In this document: positions 1 to 6,895 of the stretch, one piece after another | Layout: every line of letters starts with the position of its first letter | Numbering within the stretch: position 1 is the first letter of the stretch | The notes under the pieces: generated by a model | Seen by the model: only the letters and a program-made list of their open reading frames with translations | Told to the model about the DNA's origin: nothing | Databases searched by the model: none | Source of the DNA: an uncultured bacterium | Lineage (GTDB): Bacteria > Eisenbacteria > RBG-16-71-46 > CAIMUX01 | Length of the DNA: 7,830 nt | Assembly (NCBI GenBank): GCA_946886185.1 | Contig: CAMPIC010000111.1 | Span: 1-7,830 of the forward strand | Reading direction: 5' to 3' | Position numbers and translations under genes: made by a program

Positions 1-2
1 AG

Positions 3-2300
3 TCCGCGGATCGCATCTTCCGGATCACCAACACCGGGGTCGGGGACCTCGAAGGGATGGTCCTCGAAGGCTGCCCGCAGTTCTCGATCGTCGGATCCGG
101 CGCGTACCACCTGGGCGCCGGAGAATGGCAGGACGTGCGCGTGCGCTTCCAGCCGAACACGACCGGGCCGGCCAGCTGCAACCTCTCGGTCGGACCCGGT
201 TGCGCGGACGTGGTCGCGCATGGAGTGGGAGATCCGCCGCCGCAGTGCGTGATCGTGCCCGCGTCGCTCGACTTCGAAGTGGTGACGATCGGCGAGTTCA
301 AGGACCTCACGTTCCAGGTTCGCAACGAGGGAGGCGGAGTCGTTTCGGGAACGGTCACCGAGTCGTGCCCAGCATTCGGCATCGTCGGCCCGGCTGGATA
401 TCACCTGGCTGCCGGCGACTCCATGGAATTCACGGTCCGATTCACTCCGTCGTCGCGCGGCCTGTTCGACTGCGTTCTCGAAAGCAACTGCGGCGACGTG
501 GCGCTGACGGGAGAAGGAGACGACGCTCCCGCCTGCCTGTTCGATCCGCTGGCGTTGATCTTCGGCGACGTTCCGGTCGGTGAGTCTCGCGAGCGCGCGA
601 TCACGTTGACCAACGCCGGAGGCCAGGTCCTGAGCGGCACGCTCTCCTCCGGCTGCCCGGAGTTCGAAGTCCTGGGCGACGCCACGTACGAGCTCAGCCG
701 TGGAGAACAGAAGCAGTTCATGGTGCGATTCGCTCCATCCGCGGTCGGTCCCGACCTCTGCGTGCTCGACTCCGGCAACCCGTTCTGCAACGGACCGGAG
801 GCAACCGGGAACGGCACACCCGGGGCGGTCTGCGCCGTCTCTCCCGACTCGCTCGATTTCGGCGAGCTCCTGGTCGGCGAGACCGCGGAGCTCGTGTTCG
901 AGATCGAGAACGAAGGAGGCGGAACGCTCAGCGGCTCGGTCCAGGTGGAGTGCGACGAGTTCTCGCTGCTGGGAGATCCCACCTATTCGCTCGGCCCGGG
1001 CGCATCGAAGCAGTTCACGGTCCAATTCCATCCGACGACGTCCGGTGCGCCACGGTGCCTGCTCGCGACCGGAACGCTCTGCGATTCCCTCCCGCTCATC
1101 GGGAGCGCGATCGTGCCGCCGACCTGCGTGGTGGAGCCGACCGAGCTCGACTTCGGTCCCATCGACGTGGGCAGCGCCGACACGCGCGAGTTCGAGGTGA
1201 CCAACGAGGGTGAGGGTAGGCTGCAGGGAGTCGTTTCCGCTTCGTGCGCCGACTTCACGGTCGAACGGTCCGGAGGCGGCGATCTCGAGTACGACCTCGG
1301 GTCGGGAGAGTCCGCCCTCTTCGAAGTGCGCTTCGAGCCCACCGCCGAAGGGAGCGTGGAGTGCGCGATCGCGGTGGGAGATTCGTGCGCTCCGGTCCTG
1401 GCAACCGGCATCGGCGTGCTGGATCCCCAGTGCTCCGTGGAGCCGGACACGCTCCGCTTCGGCCTCGTTCCGATCGGAGAGTTCGCGGAATCGCTCCTCG
1501 TAATCCGCAACGACGGAGGCGGCGTGCTCAGCGGCTCGGTCGGGTCGAGCTGTCCCCAGATCACCATCGTGAACGGCGAATACGAGCTGAGCGCCGGAGA
1601 AGAGGCCGAGGTGATCGTGCGCTTCACTCCTTCGGATCTCGGCCCGCTCGAGTGCACGATCACGACCGGCTCCTCCTGCGATCCTGTGATCGCGCTGGGC
1701 GAAGGCGATTCCAGCCCGTTGTGCGACCTCTCCGACGATGTGATCGATCTCGGCACTACTACCGTGAGCGATTCCCTCGTGACCATCCTCATCGTGACGA
1801 ACGCGGGAGGCGGGATCCTCGTGGGGACGGTCCGATCCGATTGCCGGGAGTTCGTCGTTCGCGGAAAGGGTGAATACGCGCTGGCGCGAGACGAATCGGC
1901 CGAAATCACGATCGTGTTCCATCCCAGCTCGACCGGAGAAGCGGACTGCGTGATCGACGCCGGCGACGACTGTCCCGACGTCCTGCTACGCGCCTTCGCG
2001 GAGCCGGATCCGGAGTGCGTCGTCTCCCATGAGTTCCTCGATTTCGGAGAAGTCCCGGTCGGTGGGACCGCGGACCGCGAGTTCACGATCCGCAACGTCG
2101 GAGGAGGCACTCTCCGCGGAGTGGTTCGCGCGTGCCCGGGATTCGAGGTCTTCGGCGACTCGCTGTACGCCCTCGAGAACGAGGAAGAGAAGGAATTCAT
2201 GATCCGCTTCCGCCCTCCGGAGATGGGCTCCTTCGGGTGCCTCGTCGACGCAGGGGAAGCTTGCCAGGGTGTCGCGGTCGTCGGGATCGCGCGCTCCGCC
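3..2300 (+). repeat. Eight tandem ASH/choice-of-anchor-D-like Ig repeats with four Cys each
   Basis: Units begin at the Cys codons at 246, 534, 831, 1125, 1431, 1722 and 2016, giving a period of 96-102 residues. One further unit, cut by the window edge, precedes them. Each follows the plan C-x-V-x-P-x-x-L-D-F-G, VGE/IGE, a (F/I)xVxNxGGG turn, GxVxxxC, YxLxxGE, FxVRFxPxxxG, then C-x(5-7)-C. This matches the ASH/SPD-2/Hydin-type beta-sandwich seen in choice-of-anchor-D proteins. All seven complete units have exactly four Cys at equivalent places, and the partial one shows the last three. The repeats are similar in protein but clearly diverged in DNA, so this is an old array under selection rather than a recent tandem expansion. 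Confidence 0.9.
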
Positions 2301-4769
2301 GATGGAGCATGCTGCTTCCCCGATTTCAGCTGCCTGGTGGGCAGCAGCGACGACTGCGCGGTCGCGGGAGGAACTTATTTCGGCGAGGGCACGACGTGCG
2401 AGCCTTCTCCATGCGCGCCGGGAGCATGCTGCGTCGACGGAGTCTGTTCCATCGAGACCGAGTCGGACTGTATGGCGGCGGGCGGAGAGTGGAGCGAAGG
2501 CGCGGATTGTGCCGAGATCGGCTGCGAGCCGGTCGGCGCCTGCTGCGTCCAGGGCGATTGCACTTTGACCACCGAGGCCGGGTGCGACGATGCGGGCGGC
2601 TCCTGGAGCGAAGGAGAGGAGTGCTCCACCACCGTGTGCGACCGAGTCGGCGCGTGCTGCTACGGAGATGGATCGTGCGCGGTGGTCACCGAGGCGGAGT
2701 GCAACCTTTCCGGCGGGAACTATCGAGGAGACGATGCCGCCTGCGAAGTGGCGGCATGCGAGATCCTGGGAGCGTGCTGTTTCTCGGACGGCGAGTGCTA
2801 CCAGTTCAGCGAGGTCGACTGCCTCGATTCGGGAGGACGCACGTGGGCCGCGAACACTCTCTGCGAGGACGTGCAGTGCGCTCCGGTGGGAGCCTGCTGC
2901 ACGCAGGAGGGGGACTGCCTGATCCTGAGCGAGGAGGCTTGCGGCGACGGCACCTATCAGGGTGACGGCGTGCCGTGCGGTCCCCTGACGTGCATCCCGC
3001 CCGGAGCCTGCTGCGCGGACGACGGCACCTGCACGATCGTCTCCGAGGCTTCCTGCGACGGACTGTTCGTGGGAGGAGTCTGCACCCCCGATCTCTGCGC
3101 GGAGAAAGTGGACGAAGTCACGATCGTCCCCGCGGCGGCCAACGCGGAGTTCCGTGTGCGAACGAGCAGCAGCGCGGTCGAAGACCTGCAGGGTTGGTAC
3201 CGCGTCGCGGGAACCCTCGACTATCGGCAGATTCCAGCGTTCACGCGCGAAGGAGAGGTCTGGACCGGCCAGTTCGACCGGAACGACTACACGGTGCGAG
3301 GTTTGGAGTACTACCTCACGTATTTCGATGCCGGCATCGAACGGCTCGTCACCTATGGGAGCTCCGAGGAACCGCGTCGCATCGCCGTCGATGGCGAGGC
3401 GACCGCGCCTCCGTTCGCCGCGTATCGGTACCGGATGGTCTCCGCTCCCCTGATGGTCGATCCAGCCGCGGCGTTCGCGCTGCTGCGCGATCGTTTCGGA
3501 AATCCCGGGGCGTCGAGCTGGCGCATGGGATGGTGGGATCCCGCGGCGGAGGCGTACGTCACGATCGATGCGGCGAACCCCCGCGCCCTGGAGAGCGGCC
3601 GTGCCTACTGGCTCGCGTTCGCCGCTTCGCAGGAGACGTGGTCGCTGCCGGGGCGCTCGAAGCTTCCCGAGGAAGGAACGGCGCGGTTTGCGCTGACGCT
3701 CGCGCCGGGCTGGAACATGGTAGGCAATCCGGCCGCGTACCCTGTGAGCGTCGCTCCCGATCGGCTCATGATCGACGATCGCGGCGTGGTGAGCCGTTTC
3801 GACGAGGCGCGCGACGCCGGCCGGGTGAGCGATCTGTTCGTCTATGACCCTTCGGGCTCGCCCGAGGAGCCGTTCTTTCCTTACGTGATTCGTCCGTCCA
3901 GTCTCGGCGCCTGGAGTGGATGCTGGGTGGAGAACCGCGCCGATCACGAGATCACGCTCCTGATTCCGGCAGTGGAAGCGGCGTTGCTCGATGGAATTTT
4001 CGCTCGTTCCGGATCCGGGGAAAGCGATCCTGCGGCGGCCTCTCGTGGAGGCTCCGATCCGCTCGCGGAGCTGAGCTGGTCATTCCCGATCCGCGCGCGC
4101 GGCGTTTCATCCTCGGAGGCGCCGGAGCGGGCAGGGGTGGTGCTCGCGCTCGATCCCGCCGCGCGGGACTCGGAAGATCGGTTCGATGTGCACAGTCCAC
4201 CGCCGGCTCCGGGGAGTCGGATGCGCATGTCCCTGGAAGGGGGCGCGGGCCCGCTCCTGCTCGATGCTCGAAACTCGCACTCCGAACCGGTCTGGATCCT
4301 CGAGGTGGAATGCGCCGTGGAGTCAGAGCTGTTCTGGGATGAGCCGGTGCGCGCGGAGTCGCCCGATTGGACGCTCTATCTTCGCGCGGAGAACGGCGTG
4401 GAGTGGGATCTGCGGACCCTGCGGTCGTTGCCGCTCGGCGTGGGACGGCACCGAATCGAAATCAGCAGCAGAGGGACTCCGCCGCGCGCCGTGAATGCGC
4501 TCGCTCTCGCGGTCGAACCCAATCCGTTCCGCGAAACCACGGCATTCCGATTTGCGCTCCCGGATCCGGCGCGGGTCGCACTCGCGGTGTTCGACGCTTC
4601 CGGCCAGCGTGTCTGGGAAACGCCCGAACGCGAGATGGGGGCGGGAGAGCACGCCCTGATCTGGACGGGACGCGATGTGCACGGATCGCGAGTCCCGGCC
4701 GGCACCTACTTCGTGCGTTTGCGCGCCGGGGATCTCGATCGCACCGAGCGCTTCGTCCTTCTTCGGTGA
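3..4769 (+). CDS. Giant secreted multidomain repeat protein (ASH/choice-of-anchor-D repeats, GACC Cys repeats, FlgD-like C-terminus), 5' partial
   Basis: The reading frame is open from the first complete codon at 3 and ends at TGA 4767-4769. The ATG at 57 is internal, because codons before it already encode the middle of an Ig-like repeat (FRITNTGVGDLEG). Order of parts: eight ASH/Hydin-like beta-sandwich repeats (3-2300), seven GACC-type Cys repeats (2304-3098), a Fn3/Ig-like stalk (about 3105-3400) with GLEYYLTYFD, a module with SAPL, WRMGWWD and APGWNMVGNP (about 3420-3960), and a FlgD-like Ig domain (4503-4766). The last two are familiar from secreted FCB-group proteins, where the C-terminal domain often serves in sorting or surface attachment. 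Export is inferred, since the N-terminus and signal peptide lie outside the window. Seventy-three Cys fall before 3099 and only two after, so the front would be heavily disulfide-bonded. No catalytic motif was recognised. An adhesin or structural surface role is likely but unproven. Confidence 0.93.
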   Translation, partial: SADRIFRITNTGVGDLEGMVLEGCPQFSIVGSGAYHLGAGEWQDVRVRFQPNTTGPASCNLSVGPGCADVVAHGVGDPPPQCVIVPASLDFEVVTIGEFKDLTFQVRNEGGGVVSGTVTESCPAFGIVGPAGYHLAAGDSMEFTVRFTPSSRGLFDCVLESNCGDVALTGEGDDAPACLFDPLALIFGDVPVGESRERAITLTNAGGQVLSGTLSSGCPEFEVLGDATYELSRGEQKQFMVRFAPSAVGPDLCVLDSGNPFCNGPEATGNGTPGAVCAVSPDSLDFGELLVGETAELVFEIENEGGGTLSGSVQVECDEFSLLGDPTYSLGPGASKQFTVQFHPTTSGAPRCLLATGTLCDSLPLIGSAIVPPTCVVEPTELDFGPIDVGSADTREFEVTNEGEGRLQGVVSASCADFTVERSGGGDLEYDLGSGESALFEVRFEPTAEGSVECAIAVGDSCAPVLATGIGVLDPQCSVEPDTLRFGLVPIGEFAESLLVIRNDGGGVLSGSVGSSCPQITIVNGEYELSAGEEAEVIVRFTPSDLGPLECTITTGSSCDPVIALGEGDSSPLCDLSDDVIDLGTTTVSDSLVTILIVTNAGGGILVGTVRSDCREFVVRGKGEYALARDESAEITIVFHPSSTGEADCVIDAGDDCPDVLLRAFAEPDPECVVSHEFLDFGEVPVGGTADREFTIRNVGGGTLRGVVRACPGFEVFGDSLYALENEEEKEFMIRFRPPEMGSFGCLVDAGEACQGVAVVGIARSADGACCFPDFSCLVGSSDDCAVAGGTYFGEGTTCEPSPCAPGACCVDGVCSIETESDCMAAGGEWSEGADCAEIGCEPVGACCVQGDCTLTTEAGCDDAGGSWSEGEECSTTVCDRVGACCYGDGSCAVVTEAECNLSGGNYRGDDAACEVAACEILGACCFSDGECYQFSEVDCLDSGGRTWAANTLCEDVQCAPVGACCTQEGDCLILSEEACGDGTYQGDGVPCGPLTCIPPGACCADDGTCTIVSEASCDGLFVGGVCTPDLCAEKVDEVTIVPAAANAEFRVRTSSSAVEDLQGWYRVAGTLDYRQIPAFTREGEVWTGQFDRNDYTVRGLEYYLTYFDAGIERLVTYGSSEEPRRIAVDGEATAPPFAAYRYRMVSAPLMVDPAAAFALLRDRFGNPGASSWRMGWWDPAAEAYVTIDAANPRALESGRAYWLAFAASQETWSLPGRSKLPEEGTARFALTLAPGWNMVGNPAAYPVSVAPDRLMIDDRGVVSRFDEARDAGRVSDLFVYDPSGSPEEPFFPYVIRPSSLGAWSGCWVENRADHEITLLIPAVEAALLDGIFARSGSGESDPAAASRGGSDPLAELSWSFPIRARGVSSSEAPERAGVVLALDPAARDSEDRFDVHSPPPAPGSRMRMSLEGGAGPLLLDARNSHSEPVWILEVECAVESELFWDEPVRAESPDWTLYLRAENGVEWDLRTLRSLPLGVGRHRIEISSRGTPPRAVNALALAVEPNPFRETTAFRFALPDPARVALAVFDASGQRVWETPEREMGAGEHALIWTGRDVHGSRVPAGTYFVRLRAGDLDRTERFVLLR
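2304..3098 (+). repeat. Seven tandem GACC cysteine-rich repeats of 38-40 residues
   Basis: Units start at GACC codons at 2304, 2421, 2535, 2649, 2769, 2889 and 3003. The consensus is GACC-x(3-5)-C-x(4-7)-(D/A/G)C-x(2-3)-GG-x-(Y/W)-x(5-7)-C-x(4)-C, with the GG turn reduced in the last two units. Every unit has six Cys, which would allow three disulfides per small module. The DNA keeps a GGNGCNTGCTGC core at the start of each unit but differs elsewhere. I recognise the pattern as a low-complexity Cys-rich repeat frequent in secreted proteins of Eisenbacteria-like and planctomycete genomes; its function is not known to me. It sits between the Ig array and the C-terminal part and may act as a rigid spacer or as a protein- or metal-binding segment. 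Confidence 0.88.
4503..4766 (+). other. FlgD-like Ig / T9SS-like C-terminal sorting-type domain
   Basis: This is the C-terminal domain of the giant protein. It starts with ALAVEPNPF, continues with a strand-rich stretch (RFALPDPARVALAVFD), ASGQRVWE, GEHALIWTGRD and VPAGTYFVRLRAG, and ends in RFVLLR. This is the classic FlgD Ig-like fold shared with Por-secretion (type IX) C-terminal domains: N-P-(F/A), a VYDxxGxxV-like strand, W-(D/T)-G-x-(D/N) and (V/A)xAGxYFxR. In Bacteroidota such domains direct outer-membrane translocation and surface anchoring. Whether this organism has a type IX system cannot be judged here. Confidence 0.85.
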
Positions 4770-4771
4770 GG
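4765..4771 (+). promoter_or_regulatory. Shine-Dalgarno site overlapping the upstream stop codon
   Basis: GGTGAGG lies 7 nt before the ATG at 4779 and contains the TGA stop of the giant surface protein. This fixes the cytochrome start at 4779 rather than at the in-frame Met codon at 4797. It also implies translational coupling, because ribosomes ending gene 1 cover the initiation site of the cytochrome. Confidence 0.65.
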
Positions 4772-4778
4772 CACGATC

Positions 4779-6821
4779 ATGCTCCTCGATGCGGTCATGC
4801 TCGGCATCCTGCTCGCCTCCGCGTGCGTGTTCCTGGGAGCGCTCGCGGAGCGGCGCGATGTTCGCGTGGTTGCGATCGGCCTCGGAGTGGCGGCTTCGGT
4901 GGCCACGGCGATCGCCGCAGCCGCATTGTGGAACCCTCCACTTCCCGAGGAAGAAGTCCGCGGCCGTCCGATCGAGATGCCGGACGGGGGATATGTCAAA
5001 TCGGAGACGTGCCAGGCTTGCCATCCTGGCCAGTACGCCAGCTGGAGCGATTCGTATCACAGCACCATGACGCAGGTGGCCACGCCCGCGGCGGTGGTGG
5101 GCGATTTCAACCGCACCTACCTCGAGATCTACGGCGATCCCTACACGCTGTATCGCTCTGGAGATGAATACTTTGTCGAGATGGTCGATCCGGCGTATCG
5201 CCGTGAGCACGGGTTCACGGGCGGTCCACCGCCCCGCGTAACGCGCAAGATCGTCCTGACCACCGGATCGCATCACATGCAGGTCTACTGGTATCAGGAC
5301 GGAGAGGATCGCACGCTTGGCCAGCTTCCGTTCGTCTGGCTGATCGATCGGCAGGAGTGGATTCCGAGGATCGCGGCGTTCGTGGTCGCTCCCCAGGCAG
5401 TCGGGCGAATGACCGGCCACGAGGAAGTCGGGCGGTGGAACGACACCTGCATCCAGTGCCACGCCACGCGCGGAGAGCCGCGGATCCAACTGCCCCCGTC
5501 CGCGCCGCCGTCCATTTACAAGGCGGATCAGAACGTGCCCGGGAGCGTGATCGATACGCACGTGGCTGAGCTCGGCATTGCCTGCGAAGCGTGCCACGGA
5601 CCGGCGGCGGATCACGTCGCGGCGAATCACGATCCACGCCGGCGCTACGACCATCGCATGCAAGGCAAAGACGATCCCACCATCGTGAACCCGGCCAATC
5701 TTTCTCCGAGCCGCTCCACGGAAGTGTGCGGCCAGTGCCACGGCACGGGCGAGCTGGCCGATTGGTCGGATTGGGCCCAGAACGGATTCTCCTATCGGCC
5801 GGGGGAGGACCTCACCGCCAGCCGGGTCATGATGACCCGGGCCACCTTCATGCATCCGGTCATCGCGGAGTTTCTCGAAAAGTATCCGATGGTGTTTTCC
5901 GGCACGTTCTGGCCCGACGGAGTCGTTCGGGTTTCGGGCCGGGAGTACAACGGGATCTCGGTTTCCCCGTGCTACACGCACGGAAACGAAGATCGCCAGA
6001 TCTCCTGCATCTCCTGCCATCAGATGCACCAATCGCCAGAGGATTCCCGCTCGCGGACGGAGTGGGCCGACGATCAATTGAAACCGGAGATGAACGGCAG
6101 CGCGGCCTGCACTCAATGCCATACTCAATACGCGGGTGCGGGCGCAGCCTCCGCGCACTCCCACCATGCGTCCGGAACCGCAGGGGACGACTGCCTCAAC
6201 TGTCATATGCCGTATCAGACATACGGTTTGCTCAAGTCGATCCGCAGCCACACCATCGCGAGTCCGAACGTCGCCGAGAGCATCGAGGGGGGGCGGCCCA
6301 ACGCCTGCAATCAATGCCATCTCGACAAAACCTTCGCCTGGACCGCGACGCAGTTGAACAGCTGGTACGGCACCGAGATTCCCGCGCTCACTTCCGCGGA
6401 GCAGACCGTGCCCGCGTCTCTCATCTGGCTGTTTCACGGGGATGCGGCGCAACGTGCGCTCGTGGCGTGGAACTTCGGTTGGGAGGAAGCCCATCGAGCT
6501 TCCGGGTCGGACTGGATCGGAGGGTTCCTCCCGCAGCTGCTCTACGATCCGTATGACGCGGTCCGTCAGATCGCCTACCGGTCGATGCGCTCCCTGCCCG
6601 GCCTGGAGCGCTTCGAGTGCAACGTGATGGCTCCGAGAGCGGAGGTGGAACGCTCCGCCGGCCTGGCAATGCGGATGGCCCAAGCGAACTGGCAGGCGCA
6701 GGGGAGGTCGGATTGGCCTCCGTACATGCTCGACGATTCGACTCGCACGCTCGTCCCCACCGAGGTCTTCCGGGATCTTTTCGTACAACGGGACCTTCGC
6801 CCCATCTACCTCTTCGAGTGA
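4779..6821 (+). CDS. Membrane-anchored octaheme c-type cytochrome (cytochrome c554-like, HEAT-like C-terminus)
   Basis: The protein has 680 residues. Helices at about 5-23 and 28-50, separated by a positively charged ERRDVR loop, form a hairpin that places the rest in the periplasm. Eight CXXCH heme sites follow: C78, C224, C269, C317, C410, C444, C472 and C510 (first Cys of each). The start, CQACHPGQYASW then SYH94, is of the cytochrome c554 type (Cytochrome_C554/multiheme family). Possible distal ligands include H94, H165/H166, H214, H261, H359, H401, H417, H460/H462/H463 and H491. Residues about 547-606 (LIWLFHGDAAQRAL; DPYDAVRQIAYRSM) look like HEAT-type helices. All hemes have CXXCH; there is no CXXCK as in NrfA/ONR, and nothing identifies it as hydroxylamine oxidoreductase. 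Its role is presumably periplasmic electron transfer or a reductase with unknown substrate. It starts 9 bp after gene 1, and a small membrane protein follows. Confidence 0.95.
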   Translation: MLLDAVMLGILLASACVFLGALAERRDVRVVAIGLGVAASVATAIAAAALWNPPLPEEEVRGRPIEMPDGGYVKSETCQACHPGQYASWSDSYHSTMTQVATPAAVVGDFNRTYLEIYGDPYTLYRSGDEYFVEMVDPAYRREHGFTGGPPPRVTRKIVLTTGSHHMQVYWYQDGEDRTLGQLPFVWLIDRQEWIPRIAAFVVAPQAVGRMTGHEEVGRWNDTCIQCHATRGEPRIQLPPSAPPSIYKADQNVPGSVIDTHVAELGIACEACHGPAADHVAANHDPRRRYDHRMQGKDDPTIVNPANLSPSRSTEVCGQCHGTGELADWSDWAQNGFSYRPGEDLTASRVMMTRATFMHPVIAEFLEKYPMVFSGTFWPDGVVRVSGREYNGISVSPCYTHGNEDRQISCISCHQMHQSPEDSRSRTEWADDQLKPEMNGSAACTQCHTQYAGAGAASAHSHHASGTAGDDCLNCHMPYQTYGLLKSIRSHTIASPNVAESIEGGRPNACNQCHLDKTFAWTATQLNSWYGTEIPALTSAEQTVPASLIWLFHGDAAQRALVAWNFGWEEAHRASGSDWIGGFLPQLLYDPYDAVRQIAYRSMRSLPGLERFECNVMAPRAEVERSAGLAMRMAQANWQAQGRSDWPPYMLDDSTRTLVPTEVFRDLFVQRDLRPIYLFE

Positions 6822-6895
6822 ATCGGTGCTAGTCTCGTTCGGGTGAATCGAGCCGGACGATTTTCGAGGGGCGGAGTGCGCGGGGCGAGGACGGA
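6822..6895 (+). other. 74-bp intergenic gap with small hairpin and short direct repeat
   Basis: The gap contains an imperfect hairpin at 6834-6852 (CTCG-TTC paired with GAA-t-CGAG, loop GGGT), followed 8 nt later by TTTT at 6861-6864. GTGAATCG occurs twice, at 6818-6825 and 6843-6850, the first copy overlapping the cytochrome stop. TGCTAGTCT at 6827-6835 has the form of an extended -10 (TGnTAnnnT) but lacks a clear -35. None of these is strong enough to call a terminator or promoter, and the spacing permits read-through from the cytochrome gene. Confidence 0.3.
6887..6890 (+). promoter_or_regulatory. Ribosome binding site of the four-helix membrane protein gene
   Basis: GAGG within GGGGCGAGG lies 5 nt before the ATG at 6896. 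It supports this start even though the first 28 residues are hydrophilic and precede the first membrane helix. Confidence 0.55.

Noticed and set aside
57..59. ATG at 57 as start of the giant protein
   Set aside because: The frame is open upstream to position 3 and those codons encode the expected first half of an ASH repeat. There is also no signal peptide after this ATG.
2304..3098. CRISPR array or DNA-level tandem repeat
   Set aside because: The period is 114-120 bp, a multiple of three, with conservation in Cys codons only. It is a protein repeat within an open frame, not a DNA repeat with spacers.
983..3947. Minus-strand frames of 405 and 653 codons within the giant protein gene
   Set aside because: They lie opposite clear protein repeats, are compositionally biased (Ser/Pro or Arg/Ala), and show no recognisable domain or ribosome binding site.
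4323..6788. 821-codon open frame on the minus strand across the cytochrome gene
   Set aside because: Long antisense frames are expected opposite GC-rich genes. Its translation is Arg/His/Gly-rich with no domain pattern, it spans two clear sense genes, and the sense strand has eight CXXCH motifs.
4779..6821. Assignment as hydroxylamine oxidoreductase or NrfA nitrite reductase
   Set aside because: The heme count matches HAO, but no HAO-specific crosslinking Tyr context or CXXCK heme was recognised, and the heme spacing and membrane hairpin differ.
6827..6835. Extended -10 promoter element TGCTAGTCT
   Set aside because: It has only the TGn and TAnnnT framework and no convincing -35 at the right distance; it was kept only as a note in the gap entry.
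6834..6864. Rho-independent terminator after the cytochrome gene
   Set aside because: The stem is about 7 bp with a bulge, and the TTTT lies 8 nt beyond the stem instead of directly after it.
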